From NCBI GenBank assembly GCA_003105185.1, contig PQAJ01000047.1, forward strand, positions 4,737-36,781: DNA of 32,045 bases. The letters run 5' to 3'. Origin of the DNA: Holophagae bacterium. GTDB lineage: Bacteria > Acidobacteriota > Thermoanaerobaculia > Thermoanaerobaculales > Sulfomarinibacteraceae. This document shows, one piece after another, positions 24,641 to 32,045 of this stretch (position 1 is its first letter; the number at the start of each line of letters is the position of its first letter). The notes beneath the pieces were generated by a model. That model did no database searches. It had not been told where the DNA came from and was given only the letters and a program-made list of their open reading frames with translations. Made by a program: the position numbers and the translations under genes.

Positions 24641-27261
24641 CCTCGCGATGATAGCGGGTCCGCGCTTTTGTCGCCGCTGCGGGGTCGCCCGGCGAGCAGC
24701 CCGGTGAGTCCGGCGGCCGGCATTCCGGTCAACACGCCACTGCCACTGCCACTGCCGCTGGCGACGATGCCGTTGTCCGTGCCGTAGGCGCAGAGCAGGC
24801 CGGGCCCGCCGCCCTCCTCGAGCAGCGCCCTGGCCTCGGGTGGGAGCTGCGCGATCCCCTGCTCGGGGATCGCGGCGAGCAGGCCGTCGAGGTTGCGCCA
24901 GACGACAGCCGAGCAATCGGCGTTGCCGTCGCGCGGCAGCAGCTCTTGGAAGGCCGCGCTGCGGGGCAAGGTGAGACCCGAGCTGCGGTGCTGCAGGGCC
25001 TGCTCGATGAGCGCGGTGCCAGGAGCCGCCACGAGGTAGCCGTCGACCACGAGCAGCGCGAGCTCGACGGTGGCGTCCGGTTGGCGCAGGACGTGGTAGG
25101 TCCTGCCCGCCACCACGGTCTCGCTGAGCTCGATCTCGGCCCGGCCGTCGGCGGCCAGCTGACGGTTGATTTCGGCGACCGCCCGTTCGAGGGTGTCGAG
25201 CAGGGTCTCCGGGTCATAGACCTCGACGATCAGCTTCCACGAGGGCAGGGGAAGGATTGGCCCATCGAGGGCGAAGGCGGCCTCGCCGCCGAGCGGGGCT
25301 GCGAGATCAGCGCGCAGATCGATGCCGTACAACCGCTCGAGCTCGGCAAGCTCGTTTGCCGCTCCTGGCTCGACGCTGGCCACGGCCGCCAGCAGCTCGT
25401 CGAAGATCACCGCGGCGTCCTTGGACACCGCGGCCGCGGCGAAGCTGGCGTCGGGCGACACGAAGTCGAGGCTGCCCATCGGCGCCGGCTCGGCGAGCCA
25501 GCCGGGGATGCCGTGGCGGGGGCCGGCGAAGTCGAGCGCGGCGTTGAGAGCGTGGCGGGCGCCGTCGCGGGACGAGCTGACCACCAGGGTGGTGGCGTCG
25601 GCGATGCCGAGCCGGTCCCGCATCACGGCCTCCCCGGCGGTGGCGGGCGCCGCCGGTCCGGCCATGATCCGGCCGAGGTCGAGCCCGACGACCCACGACA
25701 CGCCGCGGCGGTAGGCCTCGTCCAGGCGCTCGCGGAGGTCGCTGGCGGCGAAGCCGGCCGCGCCGCTGCCTTTGCCGCGCCGAGCCACAGCCAGCAGCTG
25801 CTGGGGGTGGGGTGCGGCGACGACGAGATCGCCGTCGATCCATACCAGCAGCTCGGCGGTCGACGCGGCGGCGTCGGCCGGGTCGTCCACCAGCTCGAGC
25901 ACGGCCGACCCGGCGGCCGCGTTGGCGCGCGACACCTCGTCGCGCAGGATGGCGGTGAAGGCCGCGGGATCGTCGAGACGAGCGATGACCACCGGCCCGG
26001 CGTCGGGGTGGAAGCCGCGCTCGGTGAGGACGACCACGACCTCGTCCCCGACCGCCTCGCCGAGCGGCTGCAAACGATCGAGGATGGTGTCGATCTCGCG
26101 GTCGATCCCGGTGGCGATCACCTGCTCCCGCCACCACGCCTGCAGTACCGGGCTGTCGGCGAGCCGCTGCTCGAGGATTGCGCGTGCCTCGCCGAGGCCG
26201 TCGGCCAGGTTGGGCAGCGCGACATAGAGCACGGTGTCCTCGGGCACGAGGTCGAGCAGCCGCGACGACGTGCGCGGCGTGTCCGGCTCGATGGCGTCGG
26301 CGAGCTCGCGGTGGAGCCGCGACAGCTCGCGCAGCAGGGCCGCGTGCTGCTCGGCGTGGGGACTCCAGGCGACCTGCTCCGCGATGCTCACCGGCTCGAG
26401 GCGCTCGCTCGTGGTCACCTGCTCGCCGGGCGCAAGGACGTCGAAGCGGCCGCCCCGGCGGACCTCGACCTCGCCCTCGAGGACCGACACCCGCGATCCC
26501 TTGAGGCCGTGGTCGACGGCGAAGACGGTGCCGCGGACCGCGACCTGGCAGTCTGCGGTGGCCACGAACAGCCGGCGGCTGCCCTGATCAGCGGCGTCGA
26601 CGATGATGGTGCCACGTCGCAGCCGGATGGTGGTGCCGCGCAGTCCGCCTCGAAGTTCGAGCTCGCTGCGGGGTGCGATCTCGACCAGCGAGCCGTCGGC
26701 GAGGAGGAGCTGGGCGGAGGCGTCGCGCGCAGTGCGCAGCAGCTCGCGTGAACGAACCACCGAACCCGGCGCGAGGGGCTCGGTGTGGTCGGCAGCGACT
26801 CGCTGGATGCCTTCCCCAACAGCCACGGTGGCGGTCAGAACGCGGTCGGCGGCCAGGTTGCCGATGGCGGGGATGGCGGCGGCGGCCAGGCCGAGGGCCA
26901 TGATGGCGGCTGCCGCGATGCGCGCCCAGCGGGGAACTGTTCGCCTGGAGGGCCGGATCGGCACGGCCGGGACCTCGGACGCACCGCCGCGCGCCGCCAG
27001 CAGCGCTCGCCGGCAGGCGACGCACTGGCGCGTGTGGTCCTCGACGAGCAGCGCGCGTCCCGGGGTCAGGCGGCCGGCGACGAGCTCCGGAATCAGGAGC
27101 TGGTAGTCAGGGCAGCCGGCGATCGGGCGTTCGAGTCCGGTCGAGATCCGCTGCCACACACGCTGGGTGGCGGCGGCAACCGTGGCCTCGTCGAGTCGAT
27201 CCGAGCGGATCGCGTCGGTGACGCGGTCCAGCGTCTCGAGGTTCCTGTCGTGATCGGTCAT
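24637..27261 (-). CDS. Anti-sigma-type FecR membrane protein with large C-terminal domain
   Basis: An 874-residue protein joining several parts. Residues 1-90 are cytoplasmic and contain HTRQCVAC (His76, Cys80, Cys83), the H-x3-C-x2-C motif of zinc-binding anti-sigma factors. One membrane segment follows (about 112-137, [20 protein letters not shown]). Residues about 165-285 form a FecR-type beta domain ([36 protein letters not shown]). The remaining 580 residues resemble DUF3352 proteins, with [19 protein letters not shown] and [18 protein letters not shown]. The start has GGAGG 6 nt upstream and overlaps the sigma factor stop as ATGA. The C-terminus is SGSGSGSG-rich. It probably holds the sigma factor inactive until an envelope signal arrives. 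The substrate of its outer part is unknown. Confidence 0.8.
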   Translation of the reverse strand: MTDHDRNLETLDRVTDAIRSDRLDEATVAAATQRVWQRISTGLERPIAGCPDYQLLIPELVAGRLTPGRALLVEDHTRQCVACRRALLAARGGASEVPAVPIRPSRRTVPRWARIAAAAIMALGLAAAAIPAIGNLAADRVLTATVAVGEGIQRVAADHTEPLAPGSVVRSRELLRTARDASAQLLLADGSLVEIAPRSELELRGGLRGTTIRLRRGTIIVDAADQGSRRLFVATADCQVAVRGTVFAVDHGLKGSRVSVLEGEVEVRRGGRFDVLAPGEQVTTSERLEPVSIAEQVAWSPHAEQHAALLRELSRLHRELADAIEPDTPRTSSRLLDLVPEDTVLYVALPNLADGLGEARAILEQRLADSPVLQAWWREQVIATGIDREIDTILDRLQPLGEAVGDEVVVVLTERGFHPDAGPVVIARLDDPAAFTAILRDEVSRANAAAGSAVLELVDDPADAAASTAELLVWIDGDLVVAAPHPQQLLAVARRGKGSGAAGFAASDLRERLDEAYRRGVSWVVGLDLGRIMAGPAAPATAGEAVMRDRLGIADATTLVVSSSRDGARHALNAALDFAGPRHGIPGWLAEPAPMGSLDFVSPDASFAAAAVSKDAAVIFDELLAAVASVEPGAANELAELERLYGIDLRADLAAPLGGEAAFALDGPILPLPSWKLIVEVYDPETLLDTLERAVAEINRQLAADGRAEIELSETVVAGRTYHVLRQPDATVELALLVVDGYLVAAPGTALIEQALQHRSSGLTLPRSAAFQELLPRDGNADCSAVVWRNLDGLLAAIPEQGIAQLPPEARALLEEGGGPGLLCAYGTDNGIVASGSGSGSGVLTGMPAAGLTGLLAGRPRSGDKSADPLSSRG

Positions 27262-27809
27262 GGCGATCCTCCGAGGTGGGGTGCGAGTTCGGCGGCGAGC
27301 CGCTCGCGGATCCGGTGCAGGGTGACGGCCACGGTACCGGGGGTGGTCCCGAGCAACGCGGCAATGCCCTGGTTGTCGAGGTCCTCCAGGTAGCGCAGGA
27401 CGAAGGTCTCGGCCTGGCGCCGGCTCATCGTCGCGAGCGCCTCGCGCAGGAGGCGCGCCAGGTCCCGTGCCTGGTGGAGGCGATCGGGTCCGGGCGTCGG
27501 GTCGGCGATGGCCGCACACGGCGCCGCCTCGAGTGCAGTGGTGGAGCGGTTCGCCCGCGACTGGACGAGGTCGAGTGCGGCGTTGGTGGCGGCGCGACGC
27601 AGGTAGGCCGCGGCGCCGCGCGACAGGTCTGGTGGGTCGACGCGCCGGGCCAGGCGCTCGAACACGGTGTGCAGGACGTCCTCGGCGTCGCTCGCGCTGC
27701 CGGTGACGCGGTAGGCGGTGCGGATGACGGAGGCGGCGTGCCGGCGGTAGATCGGCTCGAGCCAGTGGCCGGCTGGCGATGGTTCGGACCGGGCGGGCGC
27801 TGCGTTCAC
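27258..27809 (-). CDS. ECF-family RNA polymerase sigma factor
   Basis: A 183-residue extracytoplasmic-function sigma factor. Region 2 is visible as WLEPIYRRHAASVIRTAYRVTGSASDAEDVLHTVFERLARR and region 4 as ALATMSRRQAETFVLRYLEDLDNQGIAALLGTTPGTVAVTLHRIRERLAAEL, a helix-turn-helix that should read the -35 element. The linker between them is short, as in other ECF proteins. The track begins at GTG 27839. I take the GTG at 27809 because AGGAGG lies 5 nt before it. The stop overlaps the anti-sigma-type gene. The target is probably this operon itself. Confidence 0.93.
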   Translation of the reverse strand: MNAAPARSEPSPAGHWLEPIYRRHAASVIRTAYRVTGSASDAEDVLHTVFERLARRVDPPDLSRGAAAYLRRAATNAALDLVQSRANRSTTALEAAPCAAIADPTPGPDRLHQARDLARLLREALATMSRRQAETFVLRYLEDLDNQGIAALLGTTPGTVAVTLHRIRERLAAELAPHLGGSP

Positions 27810-27814
27810 TCGAA

Positions 27815-27820
27815 CCTCCT
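27815..27820 (-). promoter_or_regulatory. Shine-Dalgarno site fixing the sigma factor start
   Basis: AGGAGG on the minus strand, 5 nt before the GTG at 27809. It selects this start over the GTG at 27839, which has no such site. Confidence 0.7.
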
Positions 27821-27839
27821 GGCGTCGCTCCTCATTCAC

Positions 27840-28056
27840 TGGAACGGGCCTCCACGTTGGAGATTAACGTTGAAACGGGGTTTAGGATCTGGGATTTCGA
27901 AGATGAGGGCGCACCGGTGGCCGCCTCCGTGCCCCTATCCGTCTCCGTCTCCGCGACCGCGCGAATGGGTGGCAGCCCACCTCCCGGGCACGGGCACAGT
28001 GACGGGCCCGGGAACGGTTGAGCGGACCTTGCCCTCGGGCCCTCGCCGCTCACTCC
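27840..28056. other. Divergent intergenic region with C-rich and G-rich arms
   Basis: The gap between the sigma factor and phhA. It has two copies of ACGTTG 13 bp apart (27854 and 27867), in a more AT-rich stretch that may contain the sigma operon promoter. Then comes a C-rich tract at 27932-27956 (ATCCGTCTCCGTCTCCG) and a G-rich tract at 27985-28017 (GACGGGCCCGGGAACGG). The two could pair in part. No open frame here looks coding. Confidence 0.4.
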
Positions 28057-28086
28057 TTGCAGCCCTCGACGTCTCCGTGCCATAGT
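28057..28086 (+). promoter_or_regulatory. Candidate promoter of phhA
   Basis: TTGCAG and CATAGT separated by 18 bp. The predicted start leaves a leader of about 25 nt with GAGG before the ATG at 28118. The matches are only 3 and 4 of 6. Confidence 0.3.
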
Positions 28087-28117
28087 GCACAACAGACCGA
28101 GTCGCAACGAGGGTGCC

Positions 28118-28924
28118 ATGCAGGACTACGTCGTCAGTCTCGAGGCCGACCACCCTGGCTTTCACGACCCGGAGTACCGGCGGCGGCGCGACGAGATCGC
28201 GCGCCTCGCGCCGGCGATCGACGGCGAAGGCGAGGCGCAGCGCGTCACCTACAGCGACACCGAGCGCGCGACCTGGGCGACCGTCTTCGAGCGGTTGACC
28301 GGTCTCTATCCGACCCACGCCTGCGGCGACTTCAACGCGGTGATCGATGACCTGGACTACCGCGCCGGCGCGATACCCCAGCTCCCGGACGTGAGCCGCT
28401 TTCTGACCGAGCGAACCGGCTTCCGCCTCCAGCCCGTGGCGGGGCTGGTCTCCGCGCGCCAGTTCCTGGGCAAGCTGTCGCAGCGGGTGTTCTGCGCCAC
28501 CCAGTACATCCGGCACGCGAGCCAGCCGCTGTACACGCCGGAGCCCGACATCGTGCACGAGCTGATGGGGCACGCGCCGATGCTCGCCATCCCGGAGTTC
28601 GCGGACCTCTCCCAGAAGATCGGCGAGGGGTCGCTGCGGGCCGACGATCGGCAGATCGAGCAGCTCGCCACCCTGTACTGGTTCACCATCGAGTACGGGT
28701 TGCTCCGCATCGATGACGGCTACCGGGCCTACGGCGCCGGCCTGCTGTCGAGCTTCGGCGAGCTCGAGCACGCGCTCAGCGGCGCGGTCGAGGTCCGCCG
28801 TCTCGACCCCGAGCTGGCGAAGGACACGCGCTACCCGATCACGACCTACCAGCCGCTGCTGTGGTGGGTGGACTCGATTGGCGAGGCCTTCGCGAAAATG
28901 GACGCCTTCGTCCGCTCCATGTGA
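28118..28924 (+). CDS. phhA: Phenylalanine 4-monooxygenase
   Basis: A 268-residue non-heme iron, tetrahydropterin-dependent hydroxylase that converts phenylalanine to tyrosine. The iron ligands are His147 and His152 in DIVHELMGH and Glu192 in LYWFTIEYGL. Other family marks are YPTHACGDFN and GKLSQRVFCATQYIRHASQPLYTPEPD (pterin and substrate side). The length matches bacterial single-domain enzymes and there is no regulatory ACT domain. The ATG at 28118, preceded by GAGG, is preferred to the GTG at 28085. No pterin-4a-carbinolamine dehydratase (phhB) or tyrosine-degradation gene is next to it. Confidence 0.95.
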   Translation: MQDYVVSLEADHPGFHDPEYRRRRDEIARLAPAIDGEGEAQRVTYSDTERATWATVFERLTGLYPTHACGDFNAVIDDLDYRAGAIPQLPDVSRFLTERTGFRLQPVAGLVSARQFLGKLSQRVFCATQYIRHASQPLYTPEPDIVHELMGHAPMLAIPEFADLSQKIGEGSLRADDRQIEQLATLYWFTIEYGLLRIDDGYRAYGAGLLSSFGELEHALSGAVEVRRLDPELAKDTRYPITTYQPLLWWVDSIGEAFAKMDAFVRSM

Positions 28925-28950
28925 CGGGGCCTCAAGCGGGAAGTCGAACT

Positions 28951-29082
28951 ACGAAGACACAAAGGCGATTCACCTACGGTCCTGCGGATAGCCGCGATCG
29001 ACGAAGACCGAGAGCGTAACCTCACCGAGCACCTCATTTTCTGAAGGACTTTCGTGCCTTCTTCGTGTCTTGGTGTCTTCGT
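28951..29082. repeat. Intergenic inverted-repeat element with ACGAAGACAC ends
   Basis: About 130 bp between the convergent phhA and Rieske genes, bounded by perfect 10-bp inverted repeats: ACGAAGACAC at 28951-28960 and GTGTCTTCGT at 29073-29082. The right side has a further copy-like stretch (CTTCGTGTCTTGGTGTCTTCGTGG), so the element contains the motif twice there. It is less GC-rich than its surroundings. From memory, strings such as CACGAAGACACGAAG recur in intergenic regions of many unrelated bacteria, so this may be a REP- or MITE-like repeat. I see only one copy here. Confidence 0.5.
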
Positions 29083-29085
29083 GGC

Positions 29086-29445
29086 TCAAACGTCGAAGAA
29101 CCCACCGAGCTTCGAGGTGTCGAGGAAGACCTCGCCTTCGCGGATCTCGATCGGCAGAGACTTGAGGTGGGAGCCCTTGCACGGGCCGTCCACGCAGAGG
29201 CCGTCCTCCGGCCGGTAGCGGGCCCCGTGCGAGTTGCAGACGAGGAACCGGCGGTCGGCGTCCCACAGCTCGCCCGGGTCGCGGTCGTCGAGCGGCAAGG
29301 GGAGATGGCGGCACTGGTTCTTGTAGGCGCGCACCTCGCCGCCGGGGACGGCGAGGAGAATGCCCTCCTCGTCGAACGGGCCCTCGCGGTAGCCGAAACG
29401 CAGGCCGGTCGGTGGGATGTCGCTGACGCTGGCGATCCGCTGCAT
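29086..29445 (-). CDS. Rieske [2Fe-2S] ferredoxin-like protein
   Basis: A 119-residue soluble electron-transfer protein. The cluster ligands are C-x-H in CRHLPLPL (Cys45, His47) and C-x2-H in CNSHGARY (Cys70, His73). The family end GPCKGSHLKSLPIEIREGEVFL is present. There is no signal peptide or membrane anchor, so it is the ferredoxin type that serves oxygenases or acts alone. The 343-residue ORF in the track is an open-frame artefact; the ATG at 29445 has GAGGGACA upstream. It ends next to the inverted-repeat element. The gap of 247 bp to the next gene shows no other coding sequence. Confidence 0.87.
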   Translation of the reverse strand: MQRIASVSDIPPTGLRFGYREGPFDEEGILLAVPGGEVRAYKNQCRHLPLPLDDRDPGELWDADRRFLVCNSHGARYRPEDGLCVDGPCKGSHLKSLPIEIREGEVFLDTSKLGGFFDV

Positions 29446-29669
29446 TGTCCCTCGCACCTCGAGAACGGTCTCCGGCAATCGCTGCAGATCATAGCTGAGC
29501 GGATCGTCGACGTTGAGAACTGAGGTGGGCGCGGGTCCGGCTTGGTCGTGCGGACGACGTCGTGACGAGTCCGGCTTCAGGCTTCGTGCTCGGCACTTCG
29601 CCGTGACATGAGCGCAAGCGGGTCGGTGGGCGGCTCTGACCCTTCGTCCATTCCCGTCGTCAGGCTGTG

Positions 29670-29675
29670 TACAAT
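29670..29675 (+). promoter_or_regulatory. Candidate -10 box for the glycosyltransferase-kinase operon
   Basis: TACAAT, 17 nt before the GTG at 29693. The Shine-Dalgarno GGAG lies between them. No clear -35 hexamer is seen. Confidence 0.35.
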
Positions 29676-29692
29676 CCGGGTTCGGAGCTGTC

Positions 29693-30391
29693 GTGAGCAC
29701 GCCGATCCTGACCGTGGTGATCCCGACCCTCAACGAGGCGGGGACCATCGCGTGCTGCCTCGGCTCGATCGGAGCGGACCGTGGGGTCGAGGTGGTGGTG
29801 AGCGACGGCGGCAGCACCGACGGTACGGTCGAGGCGATTCGGACGAACGGGAGGGCGCGCTTGGTCGACGGTCCGGCCGGCCGCGGCCAGCAGCTGCGGC
29901 GCGGCGCTGAGGCCGCAATCGCGCCGCGGCTGCTGTTCCTGCACGCCGACTGCCGCCTGCCGGGGGGCTGGCTCCCCGCGGTGGTCGAGGCGTTGGAGGA
30001 TCCACGGACCGCCCTCGCCTGCTTCCGGCTGGCGACCGAGCCCACCGAGGCCGGGGCGAGCCGGCTGCGGCGCGTGTGGTTGCGGCTGCTCGACCTGCGG
30101 TCGTTGGGACTCGCCATGCCGTACGGGGACCAGGGGTTCGCGATGCGGCGCGAGGTCTACGAAGAGACCGGCGGGTTCCCGGCCATCCCGCTGATGGAGG
30201 ACCTGGTGATGGCGCGAGCGTGCCGCAGGCTGGGCCGCATCCGGCGGATCCCACTGGTGGTGCGCACCGGCTCGCGACGCTTCGACGACCACGGGTTGCG
30301 CAGCCGGGCGATGACCGCGACCTTCCCCCTGCTGTTCCGGGCCGGTGTGCCCGCCGAGCGGCTCGCCCACTGGTACGGAGTGGCGCGGTGA
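29693..30391 (+). CDS. TIGR04283-type family 2 glycosyltransferase
   Basis: A 232-residue GT-A glycosyltransferase. The nucleotide-sugar site shows VVIPTLNEAGTI and VVVSDGGSTDGT (residues 34-45). The metal-binding DxD equivalent is in FLHADCRLP. PYGDQGFAMRREVYEETGGFPAIPLMEDL carries the usual acceptor and base motifs. These features match the TIGR04283 family, which in some bacteria sits with arsenosugar-synthesis genes; the arsenic link is from the family name and cannot be seen here. The start is a GTG with GGAG 5 nt upstream. The stop codon is part of a GTGA junction with the next gene. Confidence 0.85.
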   Translation: MSTPILTVVIPTLNEAGTIACCLGSIGADRGVEVVVSDGGSTDGTVEAIRTNGRARLVDGPAGRGQQLRRGAEAAIAPRLLFLHADCRLPGGWLPAVVEALEDPRTALACFRLATEPTEAGASRLRRVWLRLLDLRSLGLAMPYGDQGFAMRREVYEETGGFPAIPLMEDLVMARACRRLGRIRRIPLVVRTGSRRFDDHGLRSRAMTATFPLLFRAGVPAERLAHWYGVAR

Positions 30392-31044
30392 GCTGCGTTG
30401 TCGTGTTCGGACGGGAGCCGGTTCCGGGCCGGGTGAAGACCCGGCTCGCGGCGGGCGTTGGTGAGGAGCTGGCAGCGGCCATCTACCGCGAGCTCCTCGG
30501 GCACACCCTGGGGGTTGCCGGCTCGATCGATGCGGACGTCGTGCTGGCGCTGGCCGATCCGCCGGCACGGGGCTGGCGGCCGGAGCGGGCGGTCGCGGTC
30601 GAGGTGCAGGTCGCCGGCGATCTTGGACGGCGCCTCGCCGACGCGTTTGCCCGACGCTTCGCCGAGGGGTACCGGCGGGTGGTGGTGGTCGGTTCGGACT
30701 GCCCGGAGCTGGCGCCACGCCACCTCCGGGCGGCATTCGATGGTCTCGCGAGGCATCCGGTCGTGCTCGGACCGGCCTGGGACGGCGGTTACTGGTTGGT
30801 CGGGGCGCGCGCGCCCGGAGTGGATCTGTTCAGTGACATCCCGTGGTCGACCGGGCAGGTGCTGGAAGCCACCCGGGCGCGGCTGCGGGCAGTGGCCGCG
30901 GGCTGGCTGGAGCTCGAGCGCCTGCACGACCTCGACACCGATGCCGACCTGCGCCGGGCGCTCGACGGGGAGACCATCGGCGGCGAGCTGCGCAGCCGGC
31001 TGCAGGCGACCGCCCGCTCGATCGGGAGAGCGTGCGCACCGTGA
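30388..31044 (+). CDS. TIGR04282/DUF2064-type nucleotidyl- or glycosyltransferase
   Basis: A 218-residue protein of the nucleotide-diphospho-sugar transferase fold. The N-terminus VVVFGREPVPGRVKTRL matches the family signature K/R-x-P-x-x-G-x-V-K-T-R-L, which binds the nucleotide. GSDCPELAPRHL and LGPAWDGGYWLVGARAPG are the other conserved blocks. It is usually found with a TIGR04283 gene, as here. The GTG start overlaps the previous stop (GTGA) and its own stop overlaps the kinase start in the same way. The track's 322-residue ORF starts too early, in antisense-like sequence. Confidence 0.83.
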   Translation: MSCVVVFGREPVPGRVKTRLAAGVGEELAAAIYRELLGHTLGVAGSIDADVVLALADPPARGWRPERAVAVEVQVAGDLGRRLADAFARRFAEGYRRVVVVGSDCPELAPRHLRAAFDGLARHPVVLGPAWDGGYWLVGARAPGVDLFSDIPWSTGQVLEATRARLRAVAAGWLELERLHDLDTDADLRRALDGETIGGELRSRLQATARSIGRACAP

Positions 31045-31832
31045 ACGCGACCTCCGGCACCCCCGGGGCTCCCGCCCTCCCGGACCGCTGGCGGCGACTG
31101 GCGCAGCTGCCGACCGGGCACCGGACCCAGGTCTGGATCGCCGAGGACCACCAGCTCGGCGAGCGGGTCGTGCTGAAGCTCTTCCCGCCGTGCGCAGACG
31201 CCATGGTCAGGGCGCGCGCGCTGACCGAGGTCCGGCTGGGCCTGCTGCTGCACCATCCCCATCTGGTCCAGCTCTACGAGGTGCTGGAGTGGGAGCAGCA
31301 CCTGATCGCGGTGATGGAGCTGGTGGTGGGTGGAGACTTGGCGCGGCGGGTCGCCCTGCAGGGCGCGCAGGCGGTCCCGATGGTGGTCGAGTGGACGGGG
31401 GAGGCGCTGTCGGTGCTGGCGTTCCTGCACGAGCAGCAGCTCATCCACCGCGACGTCACGCCCTCCAACCTGCTGCTCGATCACCACGAGCGTGTCAAGC
31501 TCGGCGACCTCGGGCTGGTCGGGCGGCTCGACCGGCTCGACGATCCGGTCGGCGGTACCTCGGGGGTGGGCACGCCCGGCTACATGGCCCCGGAGCATGC
31601 GGCGGGTGGCGACCCGACTCCGGCGTGGGACCTCTACGGTCTCGGCGTCACCATCCGAGAGGTGCTCACAGGCGTGCGCTCGTTCGCCGACCGCGCGCCG
31701 GCGAAGGTGCCGGAGAGCTGCCCGCGCTGGCTGCGCCAGTTCCTGGAGCGCCTGCTGGCCCGTGATCCCCGGGATCGCTGGCCGACCGCGGTCGAGGCGC
31801 TCGCCGTCTTCGAGGCCCAGCGCACCGCCTAA
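31041..31832 (+). CDS. Short serine/threonine protein kinase
   Basis: A 263-residue Hanks-type kinase domain without sensor or membrane parts. Visible landmarks: Lys46 in VLKLF, Glu63 in the C-helix (LTEVRLGLLLHHPHLV), HRDVTPSN (136-143), DLG (156-158) in place of DFG, and MAPE (182-185) before DLYGLGVTIREVLTG. The ATP loop is degenerate: LPTGHRTQVWIAED stands where G-x-G-x-x-G is expected. The key catalytic residues are present, so activity is likely but may be weak. The start is a GTG overlapping the previous stop (GTGA). It was placed in the operon with two sugar-transferase genes; the target is unknown. Confidence 0.85.
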   Translation: MNATSGTPGAPALPDRWRRLAQLPTGHRTQVWIAEDHQLGERVVLKLFPPCADAMVRARALTEVRLGLLLHHPHLVQLYEVLEWEQHLIAVMELVVGGDLARRVALQGAQAVPMVVEWTGEALSVLAFLHEQQLIHRDVTPSNLLLDHHERVKLGDLGLVGRLDRLDDPVGGTSGVGTPGYMAPEHAAGGDPTPAWDLYGLGVTIREVLTGVRSFADRAPAKVPESCPRWLRQFLERLLARDPRDRWPTAVEALAVFEAQRTA

Positions 31833-31834
31833 TC

Positions 31835-32045
31835 GTGGGCTTTGCGGTCCGTACCGCGGTTTGCCGCGGGATGGGCGAGCGCCTCGAGCGGTCGCCCTTC
31901 GAGAGAATCTCCGGCTACGGGCTGCTGCGGAGCCTGACCAAGCGGCTCTCCGGCAAGAGTGGCGAGACGGCCTGGCATCCCGGCATGGTCGAGATCGAGG
32001 AGGCACTCGTTCCCGGGTTCATCATCGAGGCCTATGACCTCAGGA
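31835..32045 (+). CDS. DUF502-like protein, 3' end outside window
   Basis: An open frame from a GTG at 31835 (2 nt after the kinase stop) or an ATG at 31871 to the end of the window, about 70 residues; it is absent from the track because no stop is included. The sequence (GERLERSPFERISGYGLLRS, then GMVEIEEALVPGFIIEAYDL) resembles the conserved region of DUF502 membrane proteins, which has ERIPGYxLLRxLT and VEIExALVPxFIVEE. Those proteins normally have two membrane segments before this part; none is present here, so the gene is either 5'-truncated or a soluble form. I am not certain of the family. Confidence 0.5.
   Translation, partial: MGFAVRTAVCRGMGERLERSPFERISGYGLLRSLTKRLSGKSGETAWHPGMVEIEEALVPGFIIEAYDLR

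Noticed and set aside
24728-24760. Short CACTGC-type sequence repeat
   Set aside because: It lies in the FecR-type gene and simply encodes a Ser-Gly linker near the C-terminus.
27262-27519. N-terminal extension of the FecR-type protein in the track
   Set aside because: This part is antisense-like, rich in P and R, and overlaps the sigma factor's region 4. A Shine-Dalgarno site places the start at 27261.

Overview
This is a GC-rich (roughly 70 percent), densely coding bacterial window. Secreted M1 and M16 metallopeptidases, a sortilin-like beta-propeller protein, a PilZ protein, MurB, two-component ABC exporters and a possible arsenosugar glycosyltransferase pair suggest a Gram-negative heterotroph. 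My best guess is Acidobacteriota (Thermoanaerobaculia-like) or a related soil or wastewater lineage. This is inferred from gene content only. I saw no rRNA, tRNA, insertion sequence, phage gene or CRISPR array.

Layout. Positions 1-10447 are all on the minus strand: a 3'-cut unknown gene, a CAP/SCP-domain protein, a sortilin/VPS10-like propeller protein, a two-module M16 zinc protease, a secreted GH-A-type glycosidase with an Ig-like tail, a 76-residue coiled-coil protein and an FmdB-type zinc ribbon. The stretch 10448-10909 holds an fmdB promoter and an orphan C-terminal gene fragment. A plus-strand pair (SnoaL-like protein, Ogt) converges on a wax ester synthase/DGAT gene. Next come the remains of a glyoxalase II gene, then a glutathione-synthetase-like ATP-grasp gene with a repeated tail, which converges on a PilZ gene. 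A giant M1 aminopeptidase with adhesion-type repeats is divergent from murB.

The most coherent system is at 21084-27809 on the minus strand. An ECF sigma factor is followed by a zinc-anti-sigma/FecR-type membrane protein and then by two ABC exporter ATPase/permease pairs. Four of its five junctions are 4-nt ATGA overlaps and the fifth is a 14-nt overlap. This looks like one translationally coupled unit in which an envelope signal controls an exporter or membrane-remodelling system.

The right end has phenylalanine 4-hydroxylase, a small Rieske protein, and a plus-strand GTGA-coupled cluster: TIGR04283-like glycosyltransferase, TIGR04282-like nucleotidyl/glycosyltransferase and a short Ser/Thr kinase. 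A gene resembling the soluble part of DUF502 proteins follows and is cut by the window end.

Many genes end or begin at inverted repeats or low-complexity G-rich tracts, and several start codons can be fixed by Shine-Dalgarno sites that differ from the longest-ORF starts. Family names come from motif recognition by eye; no search was run.
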